Shown one piece after another: positions 1 through 7,200 of a stretch of 64,000 bases of DNA. Both the position numbers and the translations under genes were made by a program. Each line of letters opens with the position of its first letter. The stretch's first letter is position 1. Source of the stretch: Symsagittifera roscoffensis (lineage: Eukaryota > Xenacoelomorpha > Acoela > Convolutidae). The DNA lies in NCBI RefSeq assembly GCF_963678635.1, contig NC_087062.1:38567330-38631329 (forward strand). The letters are read 5' to 3'. Below the pieces are notes generated by a model. It ran no database searches. It was not told where the DNA came from and saw only the letters and a program-made list of their open reading frames with translations.

Positions 1-879
1 CTAAAATAAAAAACAATCGATTGTACGCGGGAATTCAGTCGAGGGTAAGGAATAGCGGCGACCCTGAACAGGTGGAGTACATAGTGAAAATTATCAAATT
101 AGGAGATTAATGAATACAAGCAGAAGAATACACACATATCGATAAAAATCAAATGGAGGAGAACAATCTGTCGATTGACAGCGGGTCACCAGAATCGGAT
201 GTAACGCTGCTTGAGCTAAATAGGACACTGGGAAAGAGAAAAATTGGTGAAAAGAACACTCGAGGATGACTGGAATACCAATCCGTAATAGGCAGTGATC
301 ATAGGCCGAGATTTGGGAGGTGGATTTCGATTTGTAGCTGTTCCAAAAAACCAAAAGGCGAGAAGGCGTTGGAGCATCCAAGAGACTAGTGGACAAGGAC
401 TGAGCATGAATAGCAGAAGTACTTCAATGAAACGAATCGAAAGAGGCTAGACAGACTGCAAGCACGCTGGGTGCGTCGACCGACAAATTATCCAGTGGAT
501 AGTTTCCGAAAAGCAATGCGGTGCTAACATTGCCAAAAACAGTGAAAACAGAAAATAAAGAGCTGAGCTGCAGATGAGGAGCTGCATAGGCCAAAGAAAA
601 AGAATGTGACTATCAGCATTCACTGGTAGAAGTGTTTCGACTCAGCGCGAGGAAGACTCCACAGTCCATAAAGCAATCCGTGATCAGGTTCGACAAACTA
701 TCATTAAAAAAAGCTGCACAAGCGAAGAAAGTTAAAGCGCCAGGCTAGGCAGCATTGAAAAGCGCAGGCAACTTTGAAAAAATAAACAATTTCAGTAAAA
801 AAACAACAAGTCAACAAAATCAAAAAGCTGGATTGGTGAATGTCACTTTGTTATGATAACTTCGACCAATTTCGTCTTC
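1..879. other. Unassigned left-edge sequence
   Basis: No convincing gene is visible. Short open frames occur on the minus strand (94-396, 216-407) but carry no recognisable motif. A LINE endonuclease remnant follows directly on the plus strand, so part of this stretch may be the decayed first ORF of that LINE. That is inference only. Confidence 0.3.
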
Positions 880-1123
880 AACAATCAAACTTACAAATAC
901 ATTAAATTTTCAAAATGTACATGAAATCTTAGCTTTATCGGAAACTTGCTGCAGTGATGACACCATGAATGCAGCCTATCATCTACGAAAACGTGATGGA
1001 TTGATAACGTTTAACAGAAACAGAACACGACAAGGAGGAGTTATTTTGTACATCAAATCAGGACTTAATTATATATGCTTAGTTAAAAGCACGAACAAAC
1101 ATAATCATCGCTTAATACTGTAA
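880..1123 (+). pseudogene. LINE (non-LTR retrotransposon) endonuclease fragment
   Basis: The plus frame from about 910 to the TAA near 1121 reads like the APE-type endonuclease of LINE ORF2. It has a residue run ALSET (the usual SETW position) followed about 35 residues later by GGVILYIKSGL, which resembles the GGGV-LY-K block of CR1/Jockey/RTE-type endonucleases. In intact LINEs this domain nicks the target DNA before reverse transcription. Only about 70-80 codons survive, with no reverse transcriptase behind them; the LTR of element 1 begins about 110 bp downstream. The remnant is too short to assign a clade, and the identification rests on motif recognition alone. Confidence 0.6.
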
Positions 1124-1227
1124 TTAAAATTTTTAAACAGTTCCTCATTCATGGCTCCTGCTTTAAATCACCAAAGTATTTCATTGACATTTTTTGGAAG
1201 ATAATTTAAACACACAAAGTGAATAAA

Positions 1228-1231
1228 CCTT
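1228..1231. repeat. Target-site duplication of element 1, left copy
   Basis: CCTT here matches CCTT at 11992-11995, directly outside the two LTRs. A 4-bp duplication is usual for Gypsy-type integrases. A 5-bp reading (ACCTT) is possible if the LTR lacks its terminal A. Confidence 0.65.
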
Positions 1232-2380
1232 TTTACTAAGCGATCATTGCTGGTTGAATGCTTAGTAATTTTATCCTAAATTATAAGTCTCACCTTGGAT
1301 CGTCAAATTGTCTTGACAAAAAGTAGAGTAGAAACAATAGTTAGAAAAGGTATGAATTAATTAGTTGGTTAGATACAAAGCACTGGGTTATTAGATTATA
1401 TAAATGAATCGAACAGCTTAAAGAAATATACCTATGAGGGGAGGTTGAGCTAATCTTATTTTGTTCATCAAAATTTTATCTTCCTACTAAGGTCGGTGGC
1501 TGATTAGTATGTATGGTTGCCCTTGATTTTGTCAAGTCAGCACTTCTGGTTGGGTCGTCTGAATCGTCTTGCCGTAGTCCTTTGGGTACTTGTAGTCCAG
1601 ACTTCCTCGGGTGTGCGTATCTCGAGTATCTCGATTTATAATTTTTCATACTTAAAATGAGAATTTATCCTCTTTTTATAAGTGAAAAGGGCTAGATTAA
1701 TTTTAGTGTTAGGGCAGAAAAGAAAAATTATTTATTTTTAAAAGATCTGACTGAAGAGAACTGACTTGCTGCTTACTGAGCAAAATGAAACACTGAAGAT
1801 TTCAGGCCAGTCCTTTTGCTCGTAAGCATAAACCGGCGGCTGATTCAATCTTTAATTATTCAGGTTTCACCTGCTCCTTTGTTCTCCCTTTCTTATAAGA
1901 GAATTTTCAACTAGTTTTTATTTGATTTTTTCAAATCAAATATCTTCAACTTATTAGTCCTCTTTGAAGAAAACCGCAGCCTTCAGTTTGTCTGATTAAA
2001 AATTCATATTACTTTCTCTGATGCATCATATTGCAGGTGCATCTATGCTAAATCAAAGCAAGGAGAATTTTAGTGCAGCCGGCAAGACTGCTAAATATTT
2101 ATCCAGTTTGTTTCAAGTTAAGTTAAAAGGGACGTATTAATAATCGCCGCCCTTTTAAAATATTGAGCATGAAAAAATGAGAAAAATTGGACAAGTATTT
2201 AAAAAGGAGTGGATTTTCAAAACAAGATTTTATAGTCCTAATAAGAGTAAATCAGTCAATATCTGATTTAGTGAAAAGAGGCTTTAATTTAAATGGCACG
2301 CTCTAATTTAGAATTGGGTCGTTAAATAAACAATTAAGACAATGGTCTTTTGTGTGTGTGTAGTATTTCGCAATACTACA
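1232..2380 (-). repeat. 3' LTR of element 1
   Basis: This is a near-identical copy of 10841-11991. On the minus strand it begins TGTAGTATTG and runs to the AGTAAA end. A TATAAAA motif reads on the minus strand at about 1673-1681 and may be the LTR promoter. The first bases form a short inverted repeat (GTAGTATTGCGAAATACTAC) at the 5' tip. Confidence 0.9.
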
Positions 2381-2381
2381 A

Positions 2382-2399
2382 CTCACCCCTTTTTTTTTT
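2382..2399 (-). promoter_or_regulatory. Polypurine tract of element 1
   Basis: Read on the minus strand this is a run of A followed by GGGG and GTGAG-type purines, directly upstream of the TG of the 3' LTR. That is where the plus-strand DNA primer of an LTR element must lie. Composition and position agree; function is inferred. Confidence 0.75.
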
Positions 2400-2530
2400 A
2401 GAAAATTAAGCTGTTCGATTCTTACAGTTACCATGGTGAAAATTTAAACACTTTAATGGTTAAATACTATAGTTATAAAATTTAAAGGGAACATCAAACG
2501 AAAAAGATATAAAGATAAGTTAGGTTTTAT

Positions 2531-3217
2531 CTAGAGCTTCCTTCCGGCTTCTAGCTCCACGTTGTATGATCTGAGGATCGCTATCTTCCTTTGTGAAACC
2601 TCGAGTTTTTGTTGCAACTTCACGATTTTCTTCTTTTTGATCTTGTTCTTGATTCGTAGTCTGCTCATTCCGTCCGTAAGTTGTTGAATGTCGTCCTGTT
2701 CTTCCTGTCTGTTTTTTACATGGTTCGGAAAAGCAGTTATTCCCTCGAACGGGATGGTGACTTGCGTGCCTCCTGCCTTGAGGATGTAGCCGTGTTCCTC
2801 CCTCTTCTTTAATTTCCAGAAGTTTTTTTCGTTCTTTATAACCACTTCTGGCTGGGTTATGAAGTCGATAGGCATCATCGCCTTTTCCATTGTCGTTGAG
2901 TTGACGACTTCAATGAACGATGGCAGTTTCCATCTGTTATAATTTTCCTTTATTGAGTACTTTAAACTCGTTATATATTTTGGATTTTCCGTATCCAATT
3001 TGGTTTCTCTGCACTTCTGCAGCTCCAATCTTTGGGTTAAACTGGGAAAGTTGCGAGGGCTCTTATTTAACCCGTCGTCCATTGACAAAGATTGAACTGC
3101 TACCGGTTTCCGTTGTTTCTTCCTGAGAGGCAGCTTTCTTTTAAATTCCTCTGGTGCAGGGTCTGCATTTCTGCAGTTCCAGTTTAAAATTGGGTCGTAT
3201 TCCATTTTGCTAAACAT
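2531..3217 (-). CDS. Basic coiled-coil accessory protein of element 1 (228 aa)
   Basis: This is the last gene before the polypurine tract, and I do not recognise its family. The ATG at 3217 is preferred over a TTG one codon earlier. The N-terminal ~40 residues are Lys/Arg-rich (RKKQRK). The middle has a Trp-containing stretch, NEKNFWKLKKREEHG. The C-terminal ~55 residues form a strongly basic predicted coiled coil (KNKIKKKKIVKLQQKLEVSQ region). There is no signal peptide, membrane segment or Cys cluster. The basic tail suggests nucleic-acid binding or nuclear location, which is inference. It is uninterrupted and separated from the next gene by ~550 bp. No counterpart was seen in the related element at 28518-47330. 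Confidence 0.7.
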   Translation of the reverse strand: MFSKMEYDPILNWNCRNADPAPEEFKRKLPLRKKQRKPVAVQSLSMDDGLNKSPRNFPSLTQRLELQKCRETKLDTENPKYITSLKYSIKENYNRWKLPSFIEVVNSTTMEKAMMPIDFITQPEVVIKNEKNFWKLKKREEHGYILKAGGTQVTIPFEGITAFPNHVKNRQEEQDDIQQLTDGMSRLRIKNKIKKKKIVKLQQKLEVSQRKIAILRSYNVELEAGRKL

Positions 3218-3761
3218 CAATATAAAATGACCAAATATTCAAAATCCCGAATTACATTCGGATATTAAGGCTAATTATCAAATGTTTGAACAATGAAGGA
3301 CAAAGTGTAAAATTGTATATATATATAAAAGGTGGAAAACAAAATCTTGTGGTTTCACACAAACCCACCACGGAAAACAAGTGAAGAAAAACGATCATGG
3401 TGTTTATTAACCACAGGAATAAAGCACTTCACAACACTGAGTTAAGCTCAGATATTAAACTTATGAGGCTAAAGCAAAAAATGGAAATTTGGGCATTAAT
3501 TAACCCCTAATCTTAAATGTATGTCCACCTGGGGTCATCCACAGGCTTACCATGGGGTCCCCTTTTATAGGTAAAAAGGACTAGAAAAAACCGGGGGGGG
3601 GGGGGGTAAATAGTATATAATATAGCATATTTAAAGGGTATTTTGTGTTTACTGTTGTTTTTAAAGATATATAAATTGTGAGCGAATTACTGAAGGGTTG
3701 AGGCTTTACCAAATGTAGAAGTGTAGAGGAATTGTATAATGACATCGGATAGTGTGGATAA
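3218..3761. other. Non-coding spacer with a G14 tract, element 1
   Basis: No gene is seen here. It contains a run of 14 G at 3593-3606 and an alternating TATATATATATAAAAGG stretch near 3315-3331 that would be TATA-like on the plus strand only. Assembly length errors are likely at the G tract. Confidence 0.5.
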
Positions 3762-4274
3762 TTAATTCCAGGGGTCGGAAAAATCACAACGGATGTGGCA
3801 TAAAGGACAAAATTTTGCAGTATTAGGGAGGCATCTTGTACAAATAGTGATACCTTGATGGCAATCAGTAAGATGTTGATAGCTTGCCATACTTTGGGTC
3901 TGGGTACTTCCCCAATTTGCGCTTTTAACCATACTATCGCATGAACAACAAGGAGAGTAATATGAAAGTGATTGGGTATAATTTGGGACTTGGCAAATGG
4001 GGCATAAAATCTGTCCATATTTAGAAAAATGGGCTACAATTTGGTCATGACAGTCTATACAGATAAAATGTGGTGGATGATGTGGCTCGTTATGATGACG
4101 TTTCTTGAATTTGGATTTTGGTAAGTAGCAAATTGGGCATTCAAGAGTGGGTTGTTCAATGGTTTTTCGGAAGTACTGTAAAATGGGTTGAGAAACATAA
4201 AGAAAACTTTGGAAATAAAAATAACAAGCTTGAAAAATTTTACATATAAAAGCTGGTGAAGTTATCTGAATCAT
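3762..4274 (-). CDS. RING-like double zinc-finger accessory protein Z3 (~170 aa)
   Basis: Two cysteine-rich modules are visible: ECPIC ... HFICIDC ... ILCPIC, then CCSC ... H ... ICTRC ... FCPLC, ending near a Trp (DPWN). The order and spacing match the Z1 protein at 4862-5230, so the two are paralogues. CPIC-type pairs are typical of RING/treble-clef E3 domains, but the canonical Cys before the His is missing, so this is RING-like at best. The first ATG gives a hydrophobic N-terminus. A pyrimidine-rich stretch ending TTTTACAG just before the conserved domain could instead be an intron acceptor, in which case the hydrophobic leader is not coding. It starts ~30 nt after the neighbouring ORF ends. 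A ubiquitin-ligase or zinc-scaffold role is inference. Confidence 0.7.
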   Translation of the reverse strand: MIQITSPAFICKIFQACYFYFQSFLYVSQPILQYFRKTIEQPTLECPICYLPKSKFKKRHHNEPHHPPHFICIDCHDQIVAHFSKYGQILCPICQVPNYTQSLSYYSPCCSCDSMVKSANWGSTQTQSMASYQHLTDCHQGITICTRCLPNTAKFCPLCHIRCDFSDPWN

Positions 4275-4306
4275 TTTTTTTAAAGAAGGAAAGATTAAAA
4301 AATAAG

Positions 4307-4570
4307 TCAATTGGAGGTTTGGAAATTTATGTCGATAACATCTTCGTCATTGTTGAATGCATTTAAGATAATATTAAAAAATCTACTGCTGCTTTTGACA
4401 GTAAATTTTTCTTCATCGTGGAAGCCAGGACTATAACGTGTGCAAAAAATATCCAACTGCTGTTGATCGGGATGAATATAAATACGGTTTGTGCGCGCTT
4501 GGTAACCGTCAACTTGGACGAGGAGATTATAATCAAGGACAAAATCAATGTCCATTACCAAGCAGAACAT
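4307..4570 (-). CDS. Small accessory protein P8 (87 aa)
   Basis: An intact 87-codon ORF with an ATG start. No known domain is recognised. Hydrophobic beta-like stretches (VLDYNLLVQVDGYQ, RIYIHP) precede a C-terminal segment SSSRFFNIILNAFNN that lines up with the Ser-x-x-aromatic-x-x-hydrophobic ending of the small proteins at 5240-7142. It is therefore placed, tentatively, as a divergent eighth family member. It sits between two zinc-finger genes (gaps ~32 and ~43 nt). Confidence 0.55.
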   Translation of the reverse strand: MFCLVMDIDFVLDYNLLVQVDGYQARTNRIYIHPDQQQLDIFCTRYSPGFHDEEKFTVKSSSRFFNIILNAFNNDEDVIDINFQTSN

Positions 4571-4613
4571 TTTGCGACTTCCTAAACAAACAGCATAATT
4601 GTTTATTCATTTT

Positions 4614-4847
4614 TTAATTGCCTTTACAAGTCAGACATTCGTTAAGTTGTTCAAAATTTAGTACGTGAACATCCTGGCGGCATATTTGGCATAAGAAATT
4701 GTCAAAAAATAAGTTAGTTTTGGATTTGAGAGTCATATAGCATTCATTACAAATAAAACGAAAGGGTTGTAGATACTTTCTTATGTGAAGTTTTCTTAAT
4801 TGAAGGGTTGTTTTCAATTCTTGACAAACAGGGCATTCGTTTGCCAT
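4614..4847 (-). CDS. RING-like accessory protein Z2 (77 aa)
   Basis: The ATG at 4847 gives MANECPVCQE, which aligns with MTTECPICLE of the upstream neighbour. Cys pairs follow the same order: ECPVC, FICNEC, LCQIC (then DVHVL, matching IIHVI of Z1), and a final CLTC at the stop. It therefore equals the first zinc module of Z1 plus the first half-site of the second, and looks like a C-terminally shortened duplicate. It starts 14 nt after Z1 ends. A zinc-dependent protein-interaction or ubiquitin-related role is inferred; no catalytic residue is implied by the motif alone. Confidence 0.7.
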   Translation of the reverse strand: MANECPVCQELKTTLQLRKLHIRKYLQPFRFICNECYMTLKSKTNLFFDNFLCQICRQDVHVLNFEQLNECLTCKGN

Positions 4848-4861
4848 TGTATAAAAAGAAG

Positions 4862-5230
4862 TTATGCCCAAAACTCATCAAAGGCAATTTTGGAAAAACA
4901 GATAGGGCAGATGTTTTTGCATTTCTCAATGCAGTTATTGCATACAGTAATATATGGGTGCTTAACTATCATATGTTCACCCTTTCGTTTGTTTCTGGAT
5001 AACACTAATTGGTTGCAGATATTACAGACATCGTATTCTGTCATATTAATTACATGAATAATCTGCCTGCAAATGGGGCAAGGAATTTTTGCGACTGGTG
5101 TACTAGCTCTTAGCTTGAGTTTATTATAACAATTAACGCAAACTAAATGTGGTGGTTGTGGAGGTAAATTTTTGTGTAATTTTTTCATTTGATCGCAAAT
5201 TTCCAAACATATAGGACATTCAGTTGTCAT
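4862..5230 (-). CDS. RING-like double zinc-finger accessory protein Z1 (122 aa)
   Basis: The ATG at 5230 begins MTTECPICLE. Module 1 is CPIC ... PPHLVCVNC ... IPCPIC (residues ~5-60). Module 2 is CNIC ... H ... VCNNC ... ICPIC (~68-112), and the protein ends in a Trp-containing tail (DEFWA). The pattern resembles a RING with the third ligand lost, repeated twice. It is best preserved of the three zinc proteins. It lies 9 nt after the ORF at 5240-5473 and 14 nt before Z2. Function in element biology is unknown; interference with host ubiquitin signalling or transcription would be consistent with position in an accessory block, but that is speculation. Confidence 0.75.
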   Translation of the reverse strand: MTTECPICLEICDQMKKLHKNLPPQPPHLVCVNCYNKLKLRASTPVAKIPCPICRQIIHVINMTEYDVCNICNQLVLSRNKRKGEHMIVKHPYITVCNNCIEKCKNICPICFSKIAFDEFWA

Positions 5231-5239
5231 TCTCACTGC

Positions 5240-5473
5240 TCATTCAATCTGGTCTAGATCGCAGGGAATGGGAAATGTTAGGTTATTTGCAAGACATATT
5301 ATTAAATGCCAGTATTTATTGCTTGGTTTAATAATGGTGCTGTGTAGTTTGCCATTATAAAGCGTTTCGAAATGAATTATAAAAATGGGAATTATTTTGA
5401 AATTTTCTGCTAGAATGAAGGAGCATTGGAACCCTTTAATTTGGACAAAGGTTCCTTCGTAAAAAATTATCAT
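5240..5473 (-). CDS. Small accessory protein P7 (77 aa)
   Basis: An intact short ORF starting 1 nt after its upstream neighbour stops. There are three hydrophobic beta-like stretches (VQIKGFQCSFIL, KIIPIFIIHF, STIIKP), then SNKYWHLIICLANN. The last block corresponds to SNPKYNYICSFLQSN of the protein at 6867-7142. No Cys cluster, signal peptide or clear membrane helix is present. It is assigned to the P family by the shared pattern; function is unknown. Confidence 0.65.
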   Translation of the reverse strand: MIIFYEGTFVQIKGFQCSFILAENFKIIPIFIIHFETLYNGKLHSTIIKPSNKYWHLIICLANNLTFPIPCDLDQIE

Positions 5474-5474
5474 T

Positions 5475-5708
5475 CTAGTCTAAGGTACAATGTTCACATT
5501 CAATATTGGTAGGACAAGACTCTGGGTGATCAGATACAAAAAGAAAGAATGGCCAATATCGGGAAGTGGGGTAAATACTAAGTTCCTCAAAAGTACTTGT
5601 TTCGATGTATCGAACATTAACTATCATGTAAACTTGTAAATGTGGTTGTAATTCAAATGTTTTCTTTATATGAATAACTGAAACTGGTTGGTCGTTGATA
5701 TTAAACAT
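5475..5708 (-). CDS. Small accessory protein P6 (77 aa)
   Basis: ATG at 5708; an upstream GTG is not used. It is colinear with P7: hydrophobic strands (VSVIHIKKTF, LQVYMIVNVRY), then TSRYWPFFLFVSDH in the position of SNKYWHLIICLANN. It ends with a Cys-rich tail (CPTNIECEHC) not shared by the others, which might bind a metal. It overlaps no neighbour: 8 nt separate it from the ORF before, 1 nt from the ORF after. Function unknown. Confidence 0.65.
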   Translation of the reverse strand: MFNINDQPVSVIHIKKTFELQPHLQVYMIVNVRYIETSTFEELSIYPTSRYWPFFLFVSDHPESCPTNIECEHCTLD

Positions 5709-5716
5709 CACTTTTT

Positions 5717-5956
5717 CTAATTAGAGAAAATAGGTGGATTTAGAAAAAATTCTGCATTTGTGTCAAAAGCAAGAAAATGACTTAGTTCAAGGAAATTAGG
5801 GTGATTTCCTGGAACTGTTATTGTAGTTGCTATACTGGAGTTAACCTTACTCACATGTAAAAGATAAAAATTTTCAGAGTGTTTTTCTACTCCAATGAGT
5901 GAGTAACGTAGGTTTGGTAACCGGATAAACAGATTACGAGAGGTTAGTGAGATCAT
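5717..5956 (-). CDS. Small accessory protein P5 (79 aa)
   Basis: An intact ORF whose start lies inside the end of the preceding gene (23-nt overlap). This is the only clear overlap in the array and a sign of viral-style compaction. The pattern is RNLFIRLPNLRYSLIGVEK, FYLLHVSKV, TTITVPGNHPNFLELSHFL. The last block holds the family position Ser/Asn-x-x-aromatic in altered form. It is the weakest family member in this part of the array, but the length and order of hydrophobic strands fit. Confidence 0.55.
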   Translation of the reverse strand: MISLTSRNLFIRLPNLRYSLIGVEKHSENFYLLHVSKVNSSIATTITVPGNHPNFLELSHFLAFDTNAEFFLNPPIFSN

Positions 5957-6188
5957 TTGAATGGAAATCGCTTATGTCTTTTGGCAGATGACTTAAGCAT
6001 GTATTCGACAAAACTAGAAAAAAAATCCAATATGGCGAGTTGTGGAAGACTTCAACTGTTCCGTCTTCCCAAGTATTACAATAATCGAAATATAAGATAA
6101 GTTTTGGACAATATGAACCGTTACAAGCGTCAAAGGATTTTTCTATTCGATAAAGGAGTACGTGACGATTGTTGTGTTTAAATAACAT
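5934..6188 (-). CDS. Small accessory protein P4 (84 aa)
   Basis: The frame is open further upstream from a TTG, but the first ATG (6188) gives MLFKHNNRHVLLYRIEKSF, colinear with the family start. A hydrophobic strand KLILYFDYC and the block NSPYWIFFLVLSN (compare SNKYWHLIICLANN) follow. The C-terminal ~20 residues are acidic and extend past the family end. It overlaps the next ORF by 23 nt and starts 19 nt after the previous stop. Function unknown. Confidence 0.6.
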   Translation of the reverse strand: MLFKHNNRHVLLYRIEKSFDACNGSYCPKLILYFDYCNTWEDGTVEVFHNSPYWIFFLVLSNTCLSHLPKDISDFHSNDLTNLS

Positions 6189-6207
6189 GAGTTTATGTTC
6201 AATTATT

Positions 6208-6483
6208 TTACTCACAAAAATTAATTTCTTCACAAGCAGTTTCAAATATGGCTGAGTTTTTATACTTTAAGATGTGAAGAATATCTTTGTATCTAGGATT
6301 GGTTTGCTTTACGATAATATCGTAATTTTGATTATGGTGAAAGTCGTTGATAATTAAGTGTAAATTGTTATCAATTGCTACGGATGGTAAAATTGCTGTT
6401 GTGACTCGGGAATAGAATTTCTTTGGGAAATGAGGACAAGATATGATTAAGCAGAAATTTTGATTTAGTGTGTCAAGGAACAT
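6208..6483 (-). CDS. Small accessory protein P3 (91 aa)
   Basis: The third and most divergent of three 91-residue proteins that align without gaps (with 6549-6824 and 6867-7142). Conserved positions: M-x-x-D-x-L at the start, a Pro at 17, Lys at 22, TNPRYKDILHIL at 61-72 in place of SNPKYNYICSFL, NSAI at 76-79, and a C-terminal E-x-[IV]-[NH]-F-C motif. The predicted mix of strands and one helix is shared. It starts 65 nt after the previous stop. Function unknown. Confidence 0.7.
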   Translation of the reverse strand: MFLDTLNQNFCLIISCPHFPKKFYSRVTTAILPSVAIDNNLHLIINDFHHNQNYDIIVKQTNPRYKDILHILKYKNSAIFETACEEINFCE

Positions 6484-6548
6484 TTATTTTTCTCCAAATT
6501 TTATATTTGGAAAGTATCCCTTCAATTTTGTTGTTTCTGGTTTAATAC

Positions 6549-6824
6549 TTATACACAGAAGTGAATTCCTTCGAAATCGGTAATGACGACTGCTGAGCTA
6601 TTTCCTTCCAGTAAAGAACAAATATAATCATAATTTTTGTTCGAAGAGTCAATTTCAATTTCTTGAACAGTTTCCTCAGGATAAGTTTTTATCATAAGGT
6701 GAATGCAATCATTTGGTTTGGTTTTTGATAACCTTGCTGATGCTATTAATGCTGGTAGTTTGTTTGCATAACCTGGGAGTTGAATTAATAAACGAATGTC
6801 TCGATCCAAAATTCCTACCAACAT
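6549..6824 (-). CDS. Small accessory protein P2 (91 aa)
   Basis: The ATG at 6824 is chosen because it aligns exactly with the start of the protein at 6867-7142 (MLVGILDRD against MLVDILDRQ). A gapless hand count gives 43 identical residues of 91, so the two are recent paralogues. The conserved core is SSNKNYDYICSLL at 60-72 and the end EGIHFCV at 85-91. No signal peptide or membrane span. The spacing to the previous gene is ~42 nt. Confidence 0.75.
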   Translation of the reverse strand: MLVGILDRDIRLLIQLPGYANKLPALIASARLSKTKPNDCIHLMIKTYPEETVQEIEIDSSNKNYDYICSLLEGNSSAVVITDFEGIHFCV

Positions 6825-6866
6825 TTGAATGTTTGTGTTCAAGTAAATTCTTTGTATCGTGGTATT

Positions 6867-7142
6867 TCACACACAAAAATGAACTCCTTCTGAAGTAATT
6901 TTTATGATAGCAGATTCGTTACTTTGAAGAAACGAACAAATATAATTATATTTGGGATTCGATGATTCAATGACAGCTTCATGAATCACTTTTCCTGGAT
7001 AAACAACTAGCAGGAGGCGTATAAAATTATTGGTTTCTGGTTGAGGCAAGTCAACAGCTGCTATTCGTGTAAACAGTTTATTTGTAAGTGTGGGAAATTG
7101 AATCAATAAAAGAACTTGTCTGTCTAATATATCGACTAGCAT
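6867..7142 (-). CDS. Small accessory protein P1 (91 aa), first gene after env
   Basis: This ORF opens the accessory array 58 nt after the env stop. Visible features: an N-terminal hydrophobic strand VLLLIQFP (10-17), a second strand IRLLLVVYP (41-49), SSNPKYNYICSFLQSN (60-75), and EGVHFCV at the end. The last two blocks define the family across at least the three 91-residue members and, more loosely, five others. The single conserved Cys near the C-terminus and another at ~69 could pair or bind a metal. No homologue is recognised from memory; function unknown. Confidence 0.75.
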   Translation of the reverse strand: MLVDILDRQVLLLIQFPTLTNKLFTRIAAVDLPQPETNNFIRLLLVVYPGKVIHEAVIESSNPKYNYICSFLQSNESAIIKITSEGVHFCV

Positions 7143-7200
7143 TTAGTCAATGGGGATGCACCGTTTTCTTGAGGGCATTCTGAAATAGAAAACTCTTGCC

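Noticed and set aside
3581..4018. 145-codon minus-strand frame ending in a Pro run
   Set aside because: The Pro run is a translation of the G14 tract and the frame overlaps the better supported zinc-finger gene Z3.
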